A stretch of 64,000 bases of DNA from Ascidia mentula (taxonomy: Eukaryota > Chordata > Ascidiacea > Phlebobranchia > Ascidiidae), in assembly GCA_947561715.1 (NCBI GenBank), contig OX387204.1:13397001-13461000 (forward strand), read 5' to 3'. The translations under genes and the position numbers were made by a program. Below, piece after piece: positions 24,166-36,812 of the stretch (position 1 is its first letter; the number at the start of each line of letters is the position of its first letter). The notes beneath the pieces are model-generated. The model saw nothing but the letters and a program-made list of their open reading frames with translations. It did not search any database and was not told the DNA's origin.

Positions 24166-25610
24166 ATGCCCACAAACGACGGTGGACAAACTAATCCCAA
24201 AAATTGGAAGAAAAAGTCTCCAAATGAAATCAAGAAAATGGCACCACAACAGAAAGCAAGGTAGTCTATTTTGTAAACACAACATCATGACTGGCTAATC
24301 TAGAAAGTGATGTGAAAACAGAACAATTTAATTAATCCTATATGTGTGACTGAAGTTTTACAAAGCTGCAACATAGCAGGCTGCATTATAAATGCTTTTA
24401 TTATACATTAATGAAAACGTTTGCAATTTGCAAGGATATTTTTGGGTTTATTGCAGTGACTAGCAGACGTTTCTTGTGAAAATGCATTAAATTATTTTGT
24501 GCCAAAGTTGTTAAAAACATTTTAAAGAGGTGATCTTCCACAAATGACATTTGTTCCATTATAAAAAGTTGCTACAATTTTCAGATACATGGCGTATGAA
24601 GAGCCACAGAAAGAAGTCCAAGAAAAGCTGGATGCAACACAAAAGCGGGTGAAAGAAGTAAAGATCCGGCACAAGATGTTGAAAGGACATAAAAATATGA
24701 CGGAAGAGGAGGAAAAGACTAAACACAGCAACCTTATTGGACAGTTAAAGTAATTACAAAAGTAACAAATTACAAAAGAGAGTTTTTGTTTTTTGAAACA
24801 ATATTGTTTCACATTTTGCTTTTCCTTAGGTGAAATCAATAAATATGTAACACCTAGTTTAACGCTAAAAACTATTATAAATGACATTATCAGTTTTCAT
24901 AGATTGGGTAGCACCTGTTCAGTTTTTAATCTTGTTCTAAATAGATGTTTTTAGAATAAAATAAGTTGCTATCACTCCTGCTGTTTTGAAAATACTAATT
25001 CCAATGGTCAATATCTAATATTTTTGTCATAAAACACTGCATTAATTAGCCAGTGCTTGTGACTGATAAAGTTTTCCAATGCAATCTATTTGAACAAAGC
25101 ACAAACTAAACATATCATTTCTTTTGACTTCAGTTTAGAAAAACAAAAGATAATCCCAGGGCTAATCATCTGCCATTCTTTCTCACTTTTTTGATAAAGC
25201 AATGCCTAGTTTTAGGGCATTTCACATTTACCACACTATAATTTACACTCCAGAGCTGCTGAAGCAAGAAATCGAATTCGCGTCATGAGACTCCAATACC
25301 AGGCCATGAGAGCACATGAAATCAAGCATCTCATAGCTTGTCAGCCAACTTCACTAAAGGGTAACTATTTGATGTACAACTTAACAAAAATTGAAGGAGA
25401 TTAGCAAACTAATATGTTTACATCTGCATTGATGTTTACAAATTAAAAGTTTACTGGTGACTATTTTTAGCACTAAGGTTTGAAGCCCTCGTCCCACCAT
25501 ACATAGACAACACCAACCCTGGGGACCAGCTTGACAAACTCGAGAGAGCTCGGGTGGAAACGATATTGGAAGATGAAATGGGGATTACTGTAAACAGAAA
25601 ATTAGATTGA
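24166..25610 (+). CDS. Small charged, helical protein of unknown function (168 aa)
   Basis: Exons 24166-24260, 24585-24749, 25254-25360, 25471-25610; splice sites and phases all agree (507 nt including stop). ATG at 24166 opens MPTNDGGQTNPKNW. Residues about 33-120 are Lys/Glu/Gln-rich with few helix breakers, predicted to be helical or coiled coil. They end in IKHLIACQPTSLKALRFEAL, then VPPYIDN and a C-terminal acidic helix ERARVETILEDEMG. No catalytic motif, signal peptide or membrane segment. It looks like a small structural or cytoskeletal adaptor, but I do not recognise the family. Convergent with the RRM gene on the other strand, 645 bp away. Confidence 0.78.
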
Positions 25611-26255
25611 ATTTTTTGAAAACTAAACTACCAATGCAGTGTTTTATACCTTTTCTTTTGTCCAATGATTTTCTGCTTTACCTGTGAAATTCAAAATTAT
25701 GGCTAGGGTCTCAATTCTTATTTGTTTTTAGTGTTAATAGCTGTTGTTTTAATTGTTACTAAACATTGAATATTTTGCTTTTAGAAATTGTTACACAGTT
25801 AAAACTTATCACTTTTTTAGGCAAAATTTGCCCTCATATATTGGAACACAGTTTTCTAGAAGGTTTTGATGTTTTTTATTGAATTAAAAATGGGCGCGAA
25901 AATGAAAAACACCCACAAAATTTATGAATAAGCTGCAGTTTGAAATGAGAAAAAACAAGTAAGAAAAATACTGCTTTGAGAAAGTATTGAACAAAAGCAT
26001 TGGAAAAAATGTCATTGCTTTGTTGAAAAGTACAAGAAACTATCAGCACATGTGATTAATTGCAGGTAGCAGTAACACTGAGGTAAAGAATATGTTGACA
26101 CATTGCTAACAGAAAACTTGAATTTTAAATGAACATTCAATCAGTTTTGGCAACATATCGAAAGTTCAAGAAATCAAACTGTGGTTGGAACTATATTGGA
26201 GCAATTACATGGCAAAAGTATGAATGGAATATGCCATGAAATTCGAGAAAAAGTA
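25611..26255. other. Intergenic region between two convergent genes
   Basis: Holds the 3' UTRs of the helical-protein gene (plus) and the RRM gene (minus). A minus-strand AATAAA at 25880-25875 is a candidate poly(A) signal for the RRM gene. Nothing else seen. Confidence 0.5.
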
Positions 26256-29200
26256 TCATGCTCCAGAAGTAGAGTTGACTGCACTAGTAGCGTAGTTTGG
26301 TGTGGGAATATTATCCACTTGAAATGAGGAAGTCGGAATAGAGGAATTTTCACCAGACGCTACAGTGTAAGAATTACAATCAACATCTCTTCGATAGTTT
26401 GCAGTTGCATCTACAGATAGAATATTGTGTGCAACAGCACTTTCAGTGATTGGAGCCAGAGGACCACTTGCAACTGGATTCTGACCCGTATCACCTAAAG
26501 CAACATAGTTTTGAGCCAAAGGATTTAAGGGTCTTCCTTGTGCAGATGCCTGCTGAGGCATAGTTTGCATTGGGGGAAACTGATTCACTTGATTTGATAA
26601 AACACCTACATGGCTTCCGGGTAATTGATTTTGCAAAACATTGGGCATTTGTGTTTGACCTTGAAAGAAATGGGACGATAAAACTTGATTTTGAACAGGG
26701 TAGTTGAAACGAATTCTAGGAAAAGCATGATTGATGGGTACTTGATACATAGGCACTTGATTTGGCATACTTCGTTGAAATTGCACCGAAGCCATTGTGA
26801 ATGGAACAAAGTGGTCTAATGGATTCCCAGCAAACCGACTGGGATAATATGACATGGGTGTACCTTGGCAATGATGTTGAGAACCATTCGCGATATTTAA
26901 AGCATGTATATTTTGGGTGCCATAAATTGGAGCACTTTGCATGGGAACAGGTGGAGATATTATTTGCTCATAATTTGCAGCAACAAAGGCACCTTTTGTG
27001 AAACTTGAAGAATTATCCTCAGAATTTACAGTCTTTTTGGCACCATTGATTGAAGTCAAAGGGGTGGCAATTTGGTTTCCTTGATTTCCGCTGTTTGGAG
27101 CAGGTATATTTTGGGTCGCATGAATTTGACCACCTTGCAAAGAAATTGCCGGAGATGTTATTTGATCATATTCAGAAATATTTGAACTGTTTCTAAAATT
27201 CAATGGGGATCCACATTGCGCAGTTCCAGATTTTGGAGCATCATTAGTTGAACTTGAAGGGGTTGAGGTGTGTTTGTTATGGAAATGTCCTGCTTCCTGT
27301 CCAGTTTGTTTCGAAGCCACATGGTTCGTTTTTGTTAACTGCAGCTGGTTTGCAGTGCCTATACCTTTAAATTTAACATAATTTAACATGAAAGAATCTC
27401 CCAAAAATGCTAAACTTTACATATCTTCACTTCTGAATTTTAGTAAACCAATCTAATTTATTTTTGAGACAGCATGTTCAAATATAAATTGACATATCCC
27501 TGCATCATAAAATTATTGAATTTAGTACAGATTAACGTTCCAATTAAGTACAAAATTACATTATAATCTGTAAAAACAAAATTACATTGTTTTGATGCAT
27601 CTCGGCGAGGTTCATAGAAGGCTGGGCGGATCACCAGTACTTGATTGCTGCCTAACAACTTCAAGTCAAATCCATCCTTAAAAGAAAAATAGTGATAGTC
27701 ACCACATGCCACTTTGAATAGCGCATGTAGTATATCCATAATAAGGCTAAATTTACTATTTAGTGTGTTAGTTTGAAAAGTTAAAATTAGACATTTGACA
27801 GCCTGGCGTTATTAACACAACAACCACCTAATATACCTTAATCCTTAGTAGGCGTTGACAATCTTCCACGTTGGCAAACGTCACAAAACAGTAGTGGTAT
27901 CTATATCCAATGAAACGTAACGCGAGTGTAACTGTTGGGTACGTTTATTGTGGCATGATGTTGTTACATAAACAATGAAGTACAATACTCAAATGCTATG
28001 TCATAGTTGCTCATTACTACTAGGGGTATTAAAAAGGGGTGTTTCAGGTCATTCTGGTGGAATACGTGGGATCTCTACCGATTTTTATTACTTACACGCT
28101 ATTCGCCGCTCTATCCTTGACAGTTACTGAGATTTAAAAAAATCCTATGGAGCGGAAATTGGTTTGGCATTGAAAGTGACGTCACCGGCATCCAGCAAAG
28201 CAAGATAGCGGAAAAAGACCCGTGTTTCAGCTCATTTTGATTAGGGATGCACCGAAAGTTCGGTTTGCCGGCCGAAAACCAAGGTTTTTATAATTATTCG
28301 GTTTTGGTCGAATATCTTTGCAAAATTCGGTCGAAACCGAAACTTTTTTTACTGCATCAGTGATACCTAAAGTTTAGTATAGTTTAGAATCGTTGTTTAA
28401 ACTAGTGTGTTTTGTTTGTTAAATGTCATCGAAATCAACTTTAAGCAGTTGGTACAGCATTCTTTAAGTGCCGATAAAAGGCTGTATGATAAAATCAGAT
28501 CTACTCCAGCACATGTTTTGTTTAAATTTATTGCGTTTTTAAAGAGATGGATACCAAAATTAGTTTCGGTTTATCCGGCCGAATTTGTTTGGCATCGTTT
28601 GCCGAATATGCGATTTCGGCCGAATAAAAAAAATGCTGTTTCGGTGCATCAATAATTTTGATTATAAACTCGGGTCTTCTACAAAGGTATCAGTGCGAAA
28701 TAATTTAAAAGTGAAATATTTTGCAAAATAATGTTTACTGGTATGATATAAACCCTAATAAACTCGATTGTATAAGTTAAACCTTTTTATGCAATGTTGC
28801 TTATTGATGCGGAACCTTTTCCGCGAAAAAATAATTTTGGATTCTGCCAGATTGACAACAGTGAGAGGAACCAGCCATGCATGAACAACTAGTTAACGAC
28901 TAAACCACGTGGCATCAATTAACAATGGAAACCAATACTCTCTAATATTACTGAATAAAAAAGTAGTGGACCTGAGAGTGACATATGTAAGTGATCATCT
29001 CAAATATAATAAGTTACACATGGAATGGTTACTAATAGAATACACAGTTAAGCAGAATATATAACAATAACAGAAAAATGGCATCATACTGCACCTATTT
29101 GAAACGATGTTTACTTGCAACACGTCTCCGAAAGATTCGAATTTATCTCGTATGTCTTTTTCGGTTGCCTGAAACGAAAGAATCCTACTAATGACCCGAA

Positions 29201-29344
29201 TTTATAACCACAATACAGACATTTCATGTTTAGACAAACCTTCTTTGTAAAGCCAGCTACGTAAACGCGGTTAACAATCGTGTTTCTTCGCCCCTTTATC
29301 GGTAAAACTTTCTTGTTTTTCTCTGCGACAGATACGTGTTCCAT
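26256..29344 (-). CDS. RRM RNA-binding protein with Asn/Gln/Pro-rich tail, possible DAZ/Boule relative
   Basis: Exons 29344-29240, 29168-29095, 27900-27837, 27676-27586, 27364-26256 (last acceptor could be 27358); phases agree, about 480 aa. One RRM at about residues 24-105: RNP2-like RVYVAGF, helix 1 ATEKDIRDKFESFGDV, RNP1-like YHYCFVTF, helix 2 VEDCQRLL, and beta-4 QVLVIRPA. The beta2-beta3 loop is unusually short. The remaining 370 residues are low complexity, rich in Asn, Gln, Pro, Ser and Thr, with recurring NQVP, NQFP and GNQ-type steps but no clean period. A single N-terminal RRM (VNRVYVAGF) plus such a tail resembles DAZ/Boule translation regulators of the germ line, but identity is too low to name it. 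Alternative 5' end: ATG at 29614 with donor at 29453/29452 also joins in phase to 29336. Intron 2 carries a hAT MITE. Confidence 0.74.
28242..28654. mobile_element. hAT-type MITE with 8-bp target duplication
   Basis: 413 bp; left end TAGGGATGCACCGAAA, right end the complement of TATTGATGCACCGAAA (14 of 16 match). Exact 8-bp duplication ATTTTGAT at 28234-28241 and 28655-28662. Inner sequence is rich in CGGCCGAA-type steps near both ends. The short internal frame is not a transposase. Sits in intron 2 of the RRM gene. Confidence 0.88.
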
Positions 29345-31425
29345 AATCCGTAATGTGCCTACGTTTTCATGCAATGCAAAGGTAATACACGCAAAATATG
29401 ATTCCTTGGCAAAATAAACAGCGCAGTAGCAGCTATACCTACCTCGTGCGCATATAAGACTCATTTGCCGGGGCATTTCTAACTGCTTTGTCCTCGTAGA
29501 CACACAGGAAGTCGTATTATTCACGTAGTGTAGTAGCATGCCATATGCATGCATCCAGCAGTTAGGTTGACACAACAACGTCATCAGTAACACATAATAG
29601 CCAACATTATTCATCCGAGGACGGCCTCTCGATTTTTTTTTGCTTTTCTTACAAGCAGCATAGTTTTTGTTCTTGCTATATGCCTACCGACGTGTTGTTT
29701 TTAACATAGGTTGTTTCCTTTACACGTTGAATTTCGTTGTTAAACTGGGGTTTTTCAATCTTTCAGGCATTTTTTTTCTACCAGTCTTCATGCAAAAATA
29801 TATAAGTTCATGCTGCTGTCATTGCATTTTTTGGACAAATCAAACCACGCCTTCAAACCATGTGCTAGGTCGCTATGTAAGCCCGTAAGGTTTTGTAGTC
29901 GTTCCATAAAAATTACAGTCAAATCGCCAAAAGCTTTTTGGGTGATCAGCGTAACGTATAAAAAACTTCCAACACTTGTTGCTAATAGGGCACTATAAAG
30001 TATAATTACACTGCATGCTTGAAAGGTGACAGTAAGACAACGCAATTTTTGAATTCTGTATTGAACAGAATAACTTAAAAAGGATTTAAACCGTGGCACA
30101 CCGGACATCGTCTGGTTTTGTCGCGGCACAACGATTCCGGAGCACTGTACGAAGACAATTGAAACAGCACATCCTATCCTAAAGCACCTGAGCACAATGA
30201 AACAAGGAGTCAGCTTTAATGTAAACGTACCAAAAGTATAGGCAGGTCGCTAAACAGCACTGTATATATCCTCTTTGTTTCATATATTCCAATACAGTGT
30301 GACATTTACATTCGAACACACTGTGTCACACACGGCGTTTAGGCCTACACTATTGAAATAATTTGGAATGCAGTTCCTCAAGTCTTTTCAATCCAGCAAA
30401 AATTAAACTTTTTGTTCCAGCAAACTTAAAGCGAATGACAGCAAGGATTGCACGGCGTTACTACTTTGTTATTCTTGTTGCCCAAATCCACTTATCTTGT
30501 TACCTTTGTCTTTCGTGAAAATGGGCCTTTCTACCTGTTACCAGGCACAGATAGTTTTTGCTGACAGATAAAATAAGCAGATCAGTTGGAATAGACATAC
30601 ATGAAGAAATCCGCGGCAGTTTTATTCAAGTTATGAGTTATGTAAGTTATATATACAGAAATTACCCCCAATGTTTTGTTATGATTTATATATTTTTTCA
30701 TGCCTGCAAAAATGTCATTCACAGCAGGAACACTGAGAAGGTAACACAGATGAAAACATAAACATAGTTGCTTTGTGGTATCCGGGTCCCTACCGTTTGG
30801 TTTTCATTTGATACAAAATGCGATATTTTTATTTACTAGAATCCTATTAAAGTTTTTGTAATTGTGCTTGCATGGAGTTTATGGACTAGGAAGGTATAGT
30901 ACAAGTTTATAGGCGAAGGCAGGGCCAAAACAAATTTAAAATCAAAACTCCAACAAACAAACTGCGTTGAGCGGGAAATCAACTTTTGTTTCATCCAAAC
31001 TGGATGAGCGAAAATGTTATCTGAAGATAGTTTATTTAAAATAAGTAAGAAATGCTCAAATAAAATTTAGTTTTTAAATTAAAATGCTATATATCTCCTT
31101 ACCTAGTTCAAGAATACATATATTTCTATTTTTCTCTGAATTTTACTTTAAATATTTTGCCGCTATTACTCTCTAGTCTCATCCATCCAAAGGAAAGTAT
31201 TTGTTTTTGCTTGAATTGTTTTTTTGACTTTTTGTGTTTTTGTTGTAATGGCGACGAAAGTGTTTGGATAATGGTAGTGTCAAATCAATGTAAAAATGTT
31301 CGTTTTATTTTGTAAGAACTCGTCACCCCTACTGAGTGATTTTATATAATTTTAGTGGGATTTTGACATTAACGATTTTCTGTGTACAGACATGTTTAAA
31401 CCTTGGCTTTGCTTAAACTAGCAAA
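29345..31425. other. Intergenic region between RRM gene and RAD21
   Basis: Contains a possible small membrane-protein ORF (29788-30108, minus) and the alternative 5' exon of the RRM gene (29614-29453). Next to RAD21, a pyrimidine-rich 3' splice site (TTTTCTGTGTACAG, ending 31390) lies 35 bp before the ATG with no obvious partner exon. It would suit spliced-leader trans-splicing, as known in ascidians. No core promoter recognised. Confidence 0.5.
29788..30108 (-). CDS. Possible small membrane protein, hypothetical
   Basis: ATG at 30108 opens MSGVPRFKSFLSYSVQYR; 106 codons. A hydrophobic segment, SVIILYSALLATSVGSFLYV, could be one membrane span, followed by KAFGDLTVIFMERLQNLTG. The frame is open upstream, with an acceptor-like CTCAG at about 30197, so this may be the last exon of a longer gene. 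No family recognised and no homolog in the window; could be a chance ORF. Confidence 0.25.
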   Translation of the reverse strand: MSGVPRFKSFLSYSVQYRIQKLRCLTVTFQACSVIILYSALLATSVGSFLYVTLITQKAFGDLTVIFMERLQNLTGLHSDLAHGLKAWFDLSKKCNDSSMNLYIFA

Positions 31426-34400
31426 ATGTTTTATGCTCACTTCGTTCTGAGCAAACGGGGCCCTCTTTCCAGAATATGGCTTGCTGCTCACTGGGACAAA
31501 AAACTTACCAAAGCACATGTTTTTGAGACAAACTTGGAAGACAGTGTGGAAAATATAATTAGTCCGCAGGTAACTATTTTTTATATAGGCCTAGTACAAT
31601 GTGTATATTAAAACTACAATTTCATTCTTTACCTACTGTTTATTATTTCTCTTTGGATCATGTTCAAAGCTGCAATTTCAACGTTGTATATAAAGTGTTC
31701 TCAAACTTTTGTGTGTTTCAGGTAAAAATGGCACTTCGTACTTCGGGTCATTTGCTACTGGGAGTTGTACGCATTTACAACCGCAAGTCTAAATACCTTC
31801 TAGCTGACTGCAATGAAGCATTTGTCAAAATTAAAATGGCTTTCAGGTGATTAAGTAGTTTGTCACCCAGATTGGAAAGTTTGTTTTTTGCATGGACAAC
31901 TAATTTTCGCAAAAGTGCATGACCAATCTGGGATGTCTCTAACAGAATATTATGTGTGGTTTGAAATGATAATATTGCACAATAGTTGGTGTGCTTATTC
32001 CTTTTACAACACATAAAAAGTGTTGACCTAGTTTTAGATAAGTTCTCTTACATAGTTGAATAGTTTTGTTGTAAGCCCAGCTTCACAGTAAGATATGCCA
32101 ACTGGGCCACTATATCATACACCTATCTTGCATGTTTATGGTTTACAGTTTTGTGATATCTAATGATGTCATTATTACTAACTTTCATGACACCATTTAC
32201 TCAATATTTGTTAGAAAGTTTTGTGAATTGCCAAATTTTTTATAACAAAACTATAAACAAGGGTGGTGTTAGTGCAACCACCTTGCATGCCATGCAATAT
32301 TTTCAAGAATGTAAAGTTTATCTGTCATTTCAGGTATGTAAACTGCATGCCATCTTGTATCCTAACACATAGTGGAGCATATTTTAACCAGTTATCTATA
32401 ATGGCTTTGCTTTTTTATTTTAAGTTTGTCAAAATGGACTTAAGTAAAAAAAATAATCTATTTTAGACCTGGAGTGGTGGATTTGCCAGAGGAAAATAGA
32501 GAAGCTCAGCACAATCAAATCTATCTGGTGGAAACCTTTCCTAACTTTGACACTCCACTACCAGATATTACGTGAGATGACAAATTAGGTTTTAAAGTGT
32601 TTACTTTGATTTAATCTTATGTTTTGTTGTTTGACAGTGACATTGATATGAATCGACATCTAACTTTGAACCAGTCGAGGATTGATGAAATTACTCTACC
32701 TGAAGAGGTCCCAACATCACTGCAACTTGAAGGGTTTGGTGGTAAGTTTTGAGTAAATGTTTACAGTGCCTAGATAGCAAAGTGGTACACAATTTATAAA
32801 AAAAATTGTGTTGTTTAGGTGCAGCAATGGAGTTCGGGAAAGACCTTGACAATCGTTATTCTGCTGGAGATTTGCAAAACATGTTTTATAAGGATGATGA
32901 TGGAAGTGGGTATTCAAACCATTTTAAATTCTTAGTAGCATCAAAAAATGTATTTCGTTGGTATTTTCTGATAAATGCAAAAGTTCATGTTATTTTTAGT
33001 CTGAACCCAAAATGTTACACTACTTCCATTCTATGTTGCATTGTGTAGTTTGTTAACACAATAAAGTACATGTGGTATGCACATTTTTTTAACATTTATC
33101 AAAACTGTGTTTTTTTGCAGAAGATGGTAAAGATCTTGGATTTTCAATGGATGAAAGTGGAATGAAAGATGGTTTCGGTGGAGATATGGGTGGCGACAGC
33201 TTGTTAGGTGATAAGCATACAGTGATGTCCTATAAAAAATCGTTTAGTTGTGTTTTTTCCCAAATTTTTTTTTTATTATAATTTTAGGATTCCTTTTTAC
33301 CTAATTCTTATGTCTTAAGGGGGAAGTTTCATGCAAGGTCCTGGCTTGTTTGGCGAAGAACAAGATGGTGGTTTTATGGGGGAGGGACCTGCACAAAGAG
33401 CTCAGGAAGAAACTGCAGGTAAGGAAATATAATGCCCTTTATGGAGACCTTTTGGGTGTAATTTTTAGCAAATTTGTTTTGAAATTATAGCACAGGAAAC
33501 AGCTGAAGGGGCCATGGACCACCAAGTGATGTCACCAGTTGCACAACAACAACCTGCAGCTCCAGAAAGAGATCTAAGTGATATGCCACAAGAAGTAAGC
33601 ATGAAATATATGTAACAAAATTGTCAAAAACATGCCTCAACATTTAAACCAAATAAACCTAGCATGTACTGACCCCATAAAATTTGTAATATGAGTTGGT
33701 TGACATGTAAGATAAACTTTGGTGTTTCAGGGTATAATAGTGCCCGAGGTAATGGACACAGCGATACCACCCCCAGTGATTGCCGAGCAACATCCACCTG
33801 CAGTCGAGGATCGACAAGAGGAAGCAGAGGAAACTATTAACAAGGATCAAACTACCCTTGTGGCAAATGAGGAGGAGGCTTTTGCCCTTGAACCCTTGGA
33901 CATAAGAGGTCTGGTTTGTGTATATTTGGTTATAATGACAGAAATTGTGGACGTCATGTTAAGCTGTATTAAGTGGGCATCTCATATTGCTGGTAAAAAT
34001 CATTTGCCGTAAGTGTTAAATAGATCTATCTATGTATTGCAAGGTACTGTGGTATAACAAGGGCCATTAAACCGTAAAGACAAAGTACGTGGTGTGCACT
34101 TCTCCTGATATAGTAAAAATACCAATTTGGTTTTGACCAAACTCATCAAGAATTTTTTTTTCAATAAAAGGGGTGAAGGACATGAGAATGAGGCGGAAGC
34201 GAAAGTTGATTGTGGATCATGTTATGGAACTGGATGGGCAAACAATGCGAGAACAACTTAAAGATTTCAATGACATTGTAACCACTCTTGACATGGCACC
34301 GCCAACAAAACGTCTCATGCAATGGAAAGAAATGGGGGGTGTTGATAAACTGTTTTCACTTCCTTCCAAGACAACTGGAGAGGGAATTAACAAGGTCTGG

Positions 34401-35975
34401 ATTTGTTTTTATTTTTATCAAGCAGTGGGACTACCGAAGCAGAAATATTTTTTTTAACCCTATTCCATCTAATTAAGAATATTATTAATAAAGTGTGATG
34501 CCACCGATGCAAATGATGGATGTGCGATGGCTATGATCATCCAGGCCTTCAGTGGAGTGATCTGCCAGGGAACAGTGTGCAATATGCATTGTTCCTGCCT
34601 CATTCATATTGCACATTTTTTATACTACCTTTGTATAATTTTAAAACTTCCTAATTTGCAGATATTTAGCAAAAACCTTCACAACACAATACCTGAAGAT
34701 TTGGTTGATATGACAGGCACACAGTTGCATGAACAGTTTGGTGACACAACTAAAATCCAGGATGAGTCTTCTGTCTATGCTGGTCGTGACGATCCAACAT
34801 TCAATAACATCAGTGCTGCTGTCGCTCTTGATCAAACCAACAACATGCTGTCGCAGAGCAAAGATATCTCAATGAATCAACTCAATGCACCGGTATGATG
34901 TTTTTAATGTAATAAAAAATTTTTAATGTAATAAAAACAATCAATGTGTGCGGTATGATGTTTTTAATGCAATTTTTAAAATGAACTATGTAGTAAGTAT
35001 CTAATACCCCACCAAGGCCATATATGCACACATTGATTTGTGTTTGTTTAATAAAAGCCAGCTGACCTACTGATCCAAGGCCAACTACATATCACTCGTA
35101 ATCATGCATTGAGATGTAAAAAGTAAATTTTAAATACTAATCTTCAAGATTTATGTATACCTATAACAATATTAAATCCTTAAACAGTCGGACACTCATT
35201 TGATTTGACATATTTCAGGCTGGCTACAACTCTGAAGATGACTATGAGCCCTACAGTGTTGGCCCCCAAAGTGTGGCTTCAAGCAATGGAGACAAGGGTT
35301 TAGGTGACATGGGAGTGTTAGATCCTACTGTCCCACAACTTCATGGTGATTCAATTCTCCCCGGCCCACCTGGTGGAGACCTTTCTGGCCCACCTGAAAG
35401 TGAAATGTCCCTCCCGGCACCAGGAAGTCCTGGCCAAGGTAAATTGGACCTAAAGTTCAAATTTTGATGAAGTCTGGTATATCTACTGTGCATAATTAGG
35501 CTTTTCCGCTTTTTAATTTTAAATTAGTTTTGAAATATTGATCTCTCATGTAAAATTTTTTTAGATGTAAGTTATGCGGATGATGTTGATGACTTGAGAT
35601 GGAACAAGAGAACACAACACTTGCTTCACACTTTACAGGTATAAAAGAAGCTTGTGTGGTTTTGTACCTTATTAAAACATATTACTTATTTTAATGTAGC
35701 AGTTGGTCACAGTGATTCTTGTGTCAGTTGTTTTTGCATGATTTATTTAGTAATACCAGCTTCAGTTCCAATTTCTTTTGCAGCGGTCTTTCAAGCATGA
35801 ACAGGAAGTTACCTTTTTCCGAATGACCGAGGGTATAACACGAAAACAAGCAGTATCAAAATTTTACTCCCTACTGGTGCTTGCCAAACAAGAGGCCACA
35901 CTTCTGTCCCAAAATCAAACCTTTGGTGACGTTTACATCAGAAAAGGACCTAAATTTGATGCCATCATTATGTAA
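31426..35975 (+). CDS. RAD21: RAD21, alpha-kleisin subunit of cohesin, complete (14 exons, 657 aa)
   Basis: Closes the SMC1-SMC3 ring in mitotic cohesin. Exons: 31426-31569, 31722-31846, 32467-32571, 32638-32741, 32819-32905, 33121-33207, 33320-33418, 33491-33594, 33731-33908, 34171-34394, 34662-34892, 35219-35438, 35565-35638, 35784-35975; all phases agree. Residues 1-103: SMC3-binding N-domain ([32 protein letters not shown]). Middle: acidic, Gly/Pro-rich, with the conserved [32 protein letters not shown] and KLFSLP. C-terminus: [17 protein letters not shown], then the SMC1-binding winged helix ([18 protein letters not shown]). Length is close to human RAD21 (631); the somatic-type middle and C-terminus argue against REC8. 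Introns 9 and 10 both begin GTCTGG, a weak donor; exon 5 ends at a GTGGGT donor chosen by phase. I did not find an unambiguous separase site. Confidence 0.97.
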
Positions 35976-36528
35976 GGCCCATTGTACGTTAATTGCCTCA
36001 GTTACTTTTGTGGATTTTGCAGCTTAGTGCATGGTCTAAGTGGTAGCATATGACATTGTATGTTACAAAGGATGCTGGCCTGGCACTCCATTCACTGCGC
36101 AATATATTATTTTACATCATTTTAATAACAAAAGCTGCTCAAAGCATTTACTTTTTCACGTTTTACATATCGAATGTCTTGCATATTTCAGCAAAAAGAT
36201 TAGTCTGTTGCGAGAGGGTGGTATGCTGGTAGTAATCTTTTTTGCTTTGCATTTGGTACACCCTGGTATAGGGGCATTCCAATTAAAAACCTTGCATATT
36301 TTTAATAACAATAGCCTGGTAAAATTGGAGTGTTTCTGGCACTTATTTTGACAATATGTGTGTTTACAATTTCACTGCCGCTAACTTTGATTTGGTGTTG
36401 TACAGCACTATGTGATTTTATGTTTGAGTTTGTAATTTCAAGGGGAATGAATTTGGATGTCAAACATGTTTCTTGTTTGTGTATATATGTTTACTTCGAA
36501 TTTTTTGTTATCTTTTTTACCAAGATGA

Positions 36529-36534
36529 AATAAA
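36529..36534 (+). terminator. Candidate poly(A) signal of RAD21
   Basis: AATAAA 554 nt after the RAD21 stop; the region between is plain AT-rich 3' UTR. Confidence 0.6.
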
Positions 36535-36680
36535 TGTTCAGTGAAATGAAAATTCTGCTGCCTGACACAGAACTATTACAAACAGATTTTTTCTAATCTT
36601 TGCGCCCTAATTAATCAACCAGTACTTTTGCTACTTCCAGTAACACCATTTAACGACACAGACAGTTCACAATAAAAAAA

Positions 36681-36686
36681 TTTATT
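36681..36686 (-). terminator. Candidate poly(A) signal of TMEM258
   Basis: AATAAA on the minus strand 127 nt downstream of the TMEM258 stop. It is about 150 bp from the RAD21 signal, so the two convergent transcripts end almost end to end. Confidence 0.6.
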
Positions 36687-36812
36687 GAATGAATTTCGGA
36701 CTTTCTCAGCGCTGATGTATTTTTACAACATCATTGATGCAAAAAAGAATGCTTGAATGCTTCATAGCAGTATACAAACACGTGATTGCTAAATGCAATC
36801 ATTAGGCATTTG

